Assembly: GCA_014529385.2 (NCBI GenBank)
Contig: CM043971.1
Location: 92,844,840-92,908,839 of the forward strand
Reading direction: 5' to 3'
Origin: Adiantum capillus-veneris
Taxonomy: Eukaryota > Streptophyta > Polypodiopsida > Polypodiales > Pteridaceae
Length of the DNA stretch: 64,000 nucleotides
Part shown: positions 57,489-64,000 of the stretch, in pieces
Layout of the letters: every line of letters begins with the position of its first letter
How positions within the stretch are numbered: the first letter of the stretch is position 1
Notes under the pieces: generated by a model
The model's database searches: none
What the model saw: only the letters and a program-made list of their open reading frames with translations
What the model was told of the DNA's origin: nothing
Program-made: the position numbers and the translations under genes

Positions 57489-57965
57489 TGTAACAAACTT
57501 GGACACTCCAAGTCAAGAATCAATTGCGACAGCACCAAATAACCACTTCAAACAATTCACAGATCACAATAGATTTGCACTGGCCCGGCGGAGTTCCGTG
57601 CCTAAAGATAAGACTGGCGCCCCTTTCGGTATTTCTTTTTGTATTAATCACTTCAAAGTACAAGAGAGTGGATCGTGATTCACTCTCAGACTCTGCATCC
57701 AAATGCTCTGAGAAGTGAATGCCCAAACCGCTTATTTAAAGTTACAAGGGATGCCCAAAAGCAGAGCCCCAAAAGCTTCTAAATCAAAAGCTAAAAGCTT
57801 CTCTCTCTCAAACCCTGTGTGGGCTTTTTCTTAAAAATAAAGCAATTGGACTCTCTCTCTCTCTTTCTCTGCCCAATTGCGTAGCCCAAAAAGCAAATTT
57901 TGCAGCGCAAAATCCGCCGCAATTTCAGGGATTTCCGTACGGCCCACGTGGCAGATTTTTAGACA
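57489..57965 (-). repeat. Inverted Gypsy-B/D-family LTR
   Basis: TGTAACAAACTTGGACACTC is the reverse complement of a family LTR end. It ends at ...TTTTAGACA (57965). It contains CT-rich microsatellite (57845-57875). The flanking pentamers agaac and cgaca do not match, so it is not a simple solo LTR. Confidence 0.75.
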
Positions 57966-58722
57966 CGACAGCAGATCAATCAGCGTTTTCAGACTCAGCC
58001 CTCAGATCAGCCAGCGTTTTTCAGTTTTCAGTCCATCCTCGATGTCGGCAATAGAAAATCAGCCCATAGCCTCGTCGAGTATGGAGATCCCATTCAACAT
58101 CCTTAGCGTTTGCATTTTCAGCCCTTAGCCTCGCAGATCCAAGCCTCTACACCAAGATCCCATCAGCATCTCAGCATCTAGGACCATTGTATCAACATTT
58201 GTGCAATCTAAATCAAATACCTCTCTAGCAATAAAGAGCGGGCCCTTGGAGGGAAGGTTGGTACCCCATCCGGTGTTCTCTCTATCTCCTTAAGTCACAA
58301 AACCTTCACTCACAGGTATCATTCTCTCTTTTCTCTCTAGTCTATCGCACCTCTCTCATGAAGTAAAACAAACTCTCTCATGAAGTAAAAGGAATCTTGA
58401 GTACGCACTGAGGACTCATCTTGAGCATTCACCATCAATCACTTTCGTTGCACATTACACAACCATTGATTGCGAAGGGTTCTGTTTCAAATCAAGATGG
58501 ACATCAATTGGAAGAGAGCACTTGACCTCCATTAAAGTTCTTGCAAAAAAGAGCCTGGGTGCTAATGTGCACATACAATGCACATTCACCTAATGTAAAT
58601 GAAACCAAAAGCATAGAAAGCATCACTCCTACCCCCTCCAAGCTGCATGAGAAGGGTGTCAGTTTCATAACTGGAAAATCACTACAATGATAGCCTACAA
58701 AGAAGATCATTAGGGTGCATTC
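57966..58722. other. Stretch without recognised gene
   Basis: It begins with repeated cagcgttttcag words (57978-58125), then CT-rich DNA. The same GCGTTTT words recur in the copia leader at 59240-59460. Confidence 0.45.
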
Positions 58723-58944
58723 TGTTAGAGTTACACCAACGTTGCTTCGCCATTTTGTACGGCTAGTGATTGTCCTGGGTTGGCCACCCATCGCACATCG
58801 TGTAGATTACATGGGCGGACACTTTAGCACGTGTCCGGCGGGTCATTTTCTGAGCCTCGCTGGGTGCACACATTTTTAGCCATTTTTGGGCTTTTATGTT
58901 TTTGGCACCAGTTACACATTTTGCCCTACCTCAACCTAAGATTC

Positions 58945-58952
58945 TATAAATA
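58945..58952 (+). promoter_or_regulatory. TATA box in Copia-H LTR
   Basis: TATAAATA about 30 bp upstream of a plausible transcript start near 58980. Confidence 0.6.
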
Positions 58953-59014
58953 GAATGCTTAGGGTCTTGTAGTCACACATTGTGTATTGAGAGCATCATT
59001 TGCAAAGCACTTGT

Positions 59015-59016
<2 letters not shown>

Positions 59017-59092
<76 letters not shown>
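59017..59092. repeat. (CT)n microsatellite
   Basis: Pure CT array of 76 bp inside the presumed transcribed part of the LTR. Confidence 0.95.
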
Positions 59093-59094
<2 letters not shown>

Positions 59095-59143
59095 GTGTTT
59101 TCGGCGCACGTGGCTCACACCCTCTCCGCTGCTCACTCTCACA

Positions 59144-59157
59144 TGGTATCAGTCGCC
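59144..59157 (+). promoter_or_regulatory. Primer-binding site of Copia-H
   Basis: TGGTATCAGtcgcc follows the LTR directly. The first nine bases match the Met-tRNA site. Confidence 0.7.
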
Positions 59158-59918
59158 AAGTTGTGGAGAATCTTCAACGATCTCACATCCTGAGACTAGC
59201 GCTTATATCTCTGGCCCTTTCCATCGTAGAAAACTGCAAAACCAGCCTAGCGTTTTTTGGGACCTACTAGTGTTTTTGTAGATTCAGCCAGCGTTTTTGA
59301 TCTTGCGGCCTTGATTTGCATCCCCTACAGGTAGCGCTACCCCCCTAGAAGCAAATCGCAACAGATCAGCCCTGCGTTTTTGCAACTGCTTGCGTTTTTG
59401 GACCTACTTGCGTTTTTGGAATTGCCAACGTTTTTGAAGACCTGCTGCGTTTTCTACACAACGCTGCCCCTACGCACTCAAGTTAGCGGCCTACACTCGC
59501 TTGGAGAGCCTTCTACTACTAGGCATTTGCAGATCTACGGCATCGTCAGGTATCTACACCCAATCGGCACCATTTTGGCATTGCTAACTTGCTGTTTTTT
59601 CTCTGTTTTCAACCCCTCGACGGCTGAGAAGTGCGAGAACCCCGTGCTTTGACACTCTGCGACGCTCCCATACGGATCGGTGACGTACAGGCACGCTGAA
59701 ATCTCTATTACAGCAGCGTTTCCAGCAGCATTTTTTGGGCGGAGAGCAAGCTGAATTTTAACCCTTTTTGTGGTTGATCACTCCCTTGTTTGTCTGGACA
59801 CCATCCGGTGGTTGTCTGAGCGGTTATTTTGAACTGCTACAGCATTGGTGACGGTACCTTCGTCGGCGACTTGCGATCTTATCGATCTACCTTTGGGACT
59901 ACTCTTTCAGCACGCGAC
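59158..59918 (+). other. Copia-H leader with GCGTTTTTG motifs
   Basis: About 760 bp before the gag ATG. At least eight copies of (G)CGTTTTTG-like words lie between 59245 and 59460. No gene is recognised. Confidence 0.6.
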
Positions 59919-60640
59919 ATGTCGACTCTGAAGCAGAAGGAACAACAACAATAATTCCATAAGGGGGCCACCACGTCTTCTGAGACTACGGCCACTTCCA
60001 CTTCTGCGACTACGTCGGCATCTGCCAATGCAACATCCAACAATTATGCCCTCACTCAGTTTGCTGAGGAGAAGAAGTTGGATTTACACAACTATTTTGT
60101 ACGGAGGACACGAGTATGCACAATCATTGACTACCATCGACTCTGGGAATGGTTGAATGATTTTACCCATTCAGCTACGAAGCCTATCCTTCCCACCACC
60201 ACTTAGGACCAGATCGACGAGTGGGTGGATCGGGACATACGAGTCTTCACCTTTCTTACGATGAACCTCTCGGACTGCATCACGAAGGAAGTTTCCAAAG
60301 AGGAGCATACACATCCATTGTGGAGACGAATTCTTGACCAGTTTAAGGAGACCTCGTTTGCCAGACAAATCACACTTGAACGAGAGTTGTACAACGTCCA
60401 GTTCAAGGATTTCAACTCACTCGATGGGTTGACCCGCCACATGCGTGAACTCTGGGACGACCTTGTTTCTACCGGAGGCAACATCACCTCGGCACGCATG
60501 GCTGGCCTCTTACTATTCAAGCTTCCCCCACGCTTTTATCCCTATTTTCAGAGTTTGCTCACATCTCGACGTACCTCTTTTCCCACCTGGGACGAGATTC
60601 TCTCGTCTCTTAGACAAATCGATCATCGAGGGGCACTCCG
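59919..60640 (+). pseudogene. Copia-H gag
   Basis: The ATG at 59919 gives MSTLKQKEQQQ and an early TAA, then a Thr/Ser-rich stretch. The copia capsid block follows: LWEWLNDFTHSATKPI, EWVDRDIRVFTFLTMNLSD, HPLWRRILDQFKETSFARQI, LYNVQFKDFNSLDGLTRHMR, LWDDLVSTGGNITSARMAGLL, LPPRFYPYFQSLLTS. This matches the UBN2-type gag of plant copia elements. A stop at 60205-60207 (probably Trp or Gln originally) and a shift at the GGGG run near 60630 link it to the next frame. Confidence 0.8.
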
Positions 60641-63600
60641 CATTCCAAGCCAGAGGTGTTGTTGATACAGAAGGAGCTTTGATAGCTCAAGGAGGCAACA
60701 AGAAAGGTAAAGGTAAGAAGAAGAAGAAGAACAAGGACATCGAATGTTACCACTGCCACAAGAAAGGGCACAAAGAATCAGAATGCAGAAAGAAGAAGCG
60801 AAACGAGGCCAACAAGGAGAAACAAACAGCCTCGACTGCAGTTGTAGCCTCTCATGAGATGGCAAGGACCGCTCTTGTCGCGACAACGGACCACACTCTT
60901 GCGACATCGCAGTCAGGTACTTGGGTTGTTGACAGTGGATCCACCACTCACATGACTCCCCAACAGTTTTGCTTTAGCTCTCTCAAGGAGACTCACGGGC
61001 AGACCGTCACTATGGGTGACAACCATAAGATTCCAGTGTCTGGCACACGCCAGATTACCCTCTTTCGTTCTACCTCAGACCCGAAGTTCAGTTCAGTGGA
61101 GGCCCTTTACTTTCCGGACATGGCCTTCAACCTACTCTTTATGTCGAGTTTGGACTCTCAGGGAGCTGACATACACTCTGGGAGTGACACAGTGATCATT
61201 TTTGATTCTACGACAGGTACTATCCTTGCACGCGGTGAGCACGATGGTTCCCTATACCGCCTCACTGCTCTTCTGTCTTGGACCACGGAGTCTTTTTCTC
61301 TATGGCATGCACGATTTGGACATCTATGCTATCAACAACTTCAGCAGGCTGTTAGGACCTCTATGGTGGAGGGTTTACCAGCGATACGCTCTTCATCAGG
61401 CGTATGCGAGGCTTGCCAGATGGGCAAGCAACACAGGGTTTCCTTTCCGAAGCAGGCATCCAACAGAGCTTCGACACCACTCGCACTAGTTCACATTGAT
61501 CTATGTGGCCCGATAAGCACTCCTTTATCTTCTAGCCCACAGTTTTTGCTTGTGCTTGTGGATGATTTCAGCAAGTACACTTGGGCTTCATTCTTAAAGC
61601 TAAAGTCGGAGGCTTTCAGTTTCATTCGGAATTGAAAGATGATGGTTGAAAAGAAGAACTTGCACGTCAAATGTATTCGCTTAGACGAAGGGGGTGAGTT
61701 CACCTCAAAGGACTTTGCACAGTGGTGCAAGTCAAAGTGCATTCAGCGCCAACTGACTACTCTCTACACTCCTTTCCAAGTGAGTTGTTGAGCGGAAGAA
61801 TCGGACTATCATGGAAATGGCTCGTGCGATGCTTGCGCATGCTTCTTTGCCCCGGGTTTACTGGGCAGAAGCATGCAACATGGCGGTTTACATCCAGAAC
61901 CGTTCTCCTACCCATGCTTTGCAGGACATGACTCCTTATCAGGCTTACTACGGGCGCAAACCCTCGGTCTCACACTTTCAAGTTTTTGGTGTCCGACCTT
62001 TGTCCATGTGCTAAAGGGGAAGCGACAGAAGTTAGACTTCAAGGCGAAGAAGCTCATCTTCTTGGGCTATTCACTAGAGTCTAATGGATACCGGCTTTAT
62101 GATCTTGACGTCGAGGCCACCACAACTAGCCGTGATGTGACTTTCATGGAGATTTTTAGCACACCTGCAGAGGGGGCAGCATCCAAGCCTATACCTTCCC
62201 TACCTCCTCCTCGTCCACCTCCCCCCCTATCCCTGTTCCTGTACCCTCTACACCGCAACCAGTTACTTCACCCGATCATGCCATGTCAGATTTCGACTGT
62301 GATATGGATGATGATTCTCCTCCAGTGGAGGCGGTCCCACCTCGAAAGGAGAAGTTAGTACCTGGTTGGCTTTACTCTACAGTTTCTTCCTATGGAGTCA
62401 CAAAGTTACAAGACTTGCCAAAACCTGGACAGCCTCGACATTCTGCAGCCTCAAGCAAAGACAAGTTTATGATGGCACAGAGTTCGTGAACTTTGCACTC
62501 ATGTTTCAGATTCAGGCTTCACCAGTTGAGCCTTCCTTGATGGAGGAAGCACTCCAGCATGATTGTTGGACGTGTGCCGTGCAGACAGAGCTGGGACAAT
62601 ATCGAGCGGAATAAAACCTGTACTTTGGTTCCCAGGCCCAACAAGCGGAAGGTGGTTTCTACGAAATGCATTTTCAAGACAAAGGACAAGGCCAATGGTT
62701 CCCTCGACAAACACAAGGCGCGACTTATTGCTCTGGGTTTCACAAGCGACCAAGCGTGGACTTCGACGAGACCTTTGCTCCCACCGCTCACATGACTAAA
62801 AACGCACAGTGTTTGCTCTCGCAGCCAACTTTGGTTGGCCTGTCTTCCAAATGGATGTCAAAAGTTCTTTTCTGAATGGAGATTTGGATAAAGAAGTTTA
62901 TGTGGAGCAACCTCTTGGGTTTCGTATACCAGGCAAGGAGGATTGGGTCTATGAGTTGTGAAAAGCATTGTATGGACTGAAACAGACTGGACGACAGTGA
63001 TACCTCACACTTGACCAGTTTCTCGTGAAGCTTCCTAGTGTTATGTTGTCTCTGATGGCTCTTTGGTTGTGATAGTGATTGTCTATGTGGACGATCTCAT
63101 TTTCACAGGCTCATGGACCAGTAGGATCAAGTCGATCATGAAAGCTATGGAGACACGTTTTGAGATGACTGATCTTGGGCTTCTTCACTATTTTCTTGGA
63201 TTCGAGATTTTTCAGACACAAGAAGACATTTTCTTTTCTCAACGGAAGTATGCAAAGGCTACCCTAGAGAGATTCCATATGTCAGACTGTAGACAGATTA
63301 GCAGTCCTCTTGAGCCCAGAGAGAACATGTCGCTTCACGATCCTTCCCCACAGATTGACTTGAAGCAGTATAGGAATGTTGTTGGCTGCCTCATACGGCT
63401 GACTTATTCCCGACCAGACATCTCTTACACAGTTTCTGTTCTTAGTTCCTTCAACACTCAACCTCGTCAGCGACATTGGCAGTGTGCCAAGCGTACTTTG
63501 CGGTACAAGAGCAGCACTTTGGACCATGGTGTGTTCTATGGTTGCTCCAAGGGTTGCACCTTACTTAGTTGGTGCGATTCAGATTGCGCTAGAAATCAAA

Positions 63601-64000
63601 ATACTCGGCGCTCTACTACAGGAGTAGTTTCCACATTCGGCTCCGGACCCATTTCATGGAACAGTAAGCGGCAACCCACCGTCGCGCTATCTTCCATAGA
63701 GACGGAGTACAGAGCAGCTTGCTATGCTGCTTGTGAAGCCATATGGCTACGGAGATTACTGGGAGAGTTGTGTTTTCCCCAAATTGCTATGACTCGTCTC
63801 TTGTGCGATAATCAGAGTTGCATTGCTATTGCCAAGAACCTTATCTTTCATGCTCGAACAAAGCACATTGAGATGCAGTACCACTATGTTTGGGAGCGGG
63901 TTTTGGCTGGAGATCTTCATTTGGAGTATGTCTCTACATCGGACAATGTAGCAGACATCTTCACGAAGGCTGTACCTCAGCGGACTTTGGCTTCTCACCT
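60641..64000 (+). pseudogene. Copia-H zinc knuckle and pol: protease, integrase, RT, RNase H
   Basis: The knuckle CYHCHKKGHKESEC (60745) is canonical. The protease WVVDSGSTTHMT (60930) is intact. The GAG-pre-integrase has LWHARFGHLCYQQLQQAV and CEACQMGKQHRVSFPKQ. The integrase core starts HIDLCGPISTPLSSSPQFLL and VLVDDFSKYTWASFLKLKSE, then a TGA at 61633 (Trp), LDEGGEFTSKDFA, and VVERKNRTIMEMARAMLAHA in another frame. RT follows: [51 protein letters not shown] then TGA, and the intact catalytic box VIVIVYVDDLIFTGS (about 63085). RNase H ends the window (SWCDSDCARNQNTRRSTTG, ALSSIETEYRAACYAACEA, DNQSCIAIAKN, TKHIEMQYHYV). At least six lesions are visible. Confidence 0.9.

Larger units (their letters stand above)
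58723..59143 (+). repeat. Copia-H 5' LTR
   Basis: TGTTAGAGTTACACC...CTCTCACA, 421 bp, with TATA at 58945 and a long CT array near its 3' end. Confidence 0.8.
58723..64000 (+). mobile_element. Copia-H: Ty1/copia LTR retrotransposon, right end outside window
   Basis: 5' LTR (58723-59143), primer site at 59144, and one gag-pol region in copia order (gag, protease, integrase, RT, RNase H) up to the last base of the window. The 3' LTR must lie beyond 64000. There are multiple frameshifts and Trp-to-stop changes. Confidence 0.9.

Overview
This window looks like nuclear DNA of a land plant and consists almost entirely of transposable elements in many layers of decay. The plant signals are a CACTA (En/Spm) transposase, heavy-metal-associated (HIPP-type) gene pieces, a plant-type RING-CH exon, initiator-Met-tRNA primer sites (TGGTATCAGAGC) in several LTR elements, and long GA/CT microsatellites. 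The combination would suit a fern or another large-genome plant, but the species is a guess. I see no intact host gene, no rRNA or tRNA gene and no CRISPR array.

Layout. Positions 1-5,390: minus-strand CACTA remnant with a TNP2-like transposase and an ORF2 (Ptta/En/Spm) gene. Between them are two plus-strand copies of a captured HIPP first exon. Positions 5,391-16,850: gene-poor DNA with microsatellites, a LINE 3' fragment, a MITE-like foldback, a hairpin, a lone RING-CH exon and a gypsy RNase H scrap. Positions 16,851-42,304: Gypsy-B, a chromovirus bounded by a perfect 5-bp duplication (gttgc). Its 5' LTR is split by Gypsy-A (16,904-32,463, two 384-bp LTRs). Its integrase is split by a minus-strand gag-only LTR element, Element C (37,066-40,073). 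Positions 42,305-45,747: gypsy fragments and a foldback. Positions 45,748-52,688: Gypsy-F, the youngest and best preserved element, with 432-bp LTRs that differ at about 6 sites by eye and a perfect tcttc duplication. It sits inside an older minus-strand gypsy. Positions 52,944-57,965: Gypsy-D, a relative of Gypsy-B, truncated and followed by an inverted LTR. Positions 58,723-64,000: a copia element that runs off the right end.

The most unusual part is an island at about 20,253-29,450. It replaces nearly all of the reverse transcriptase to integrase region of Gypsy-A. It carries two plus-strand genes: an unrecognised coiled-coil/zinc-ligand protein, and an FCP1/NIF-like HAD phosphatase homologue. 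These face one convergent minus-strand gene for a DDE-like protein with the motifs DFAENY, SDGAASQ and GHGKGEHDG. A long intron in the first gene and one in the DDE-like gene are both filled with near-palindromic TATGCTAAYTAGCATA-type repeats, and a minor form lies between the convergent genes. I read the island as one large, multi-gene DNA transposon-like unit, now decaying. A 5'-truncated L1-type LINE with a poly(A) tail lies between its right side and the surviving Gypsy-A chromodomain.

Nearly all coding regions carry frameshifts or stops, often a tryptophan codon turned into TGA or TAG. This fits old, methylated, silenced repeats.
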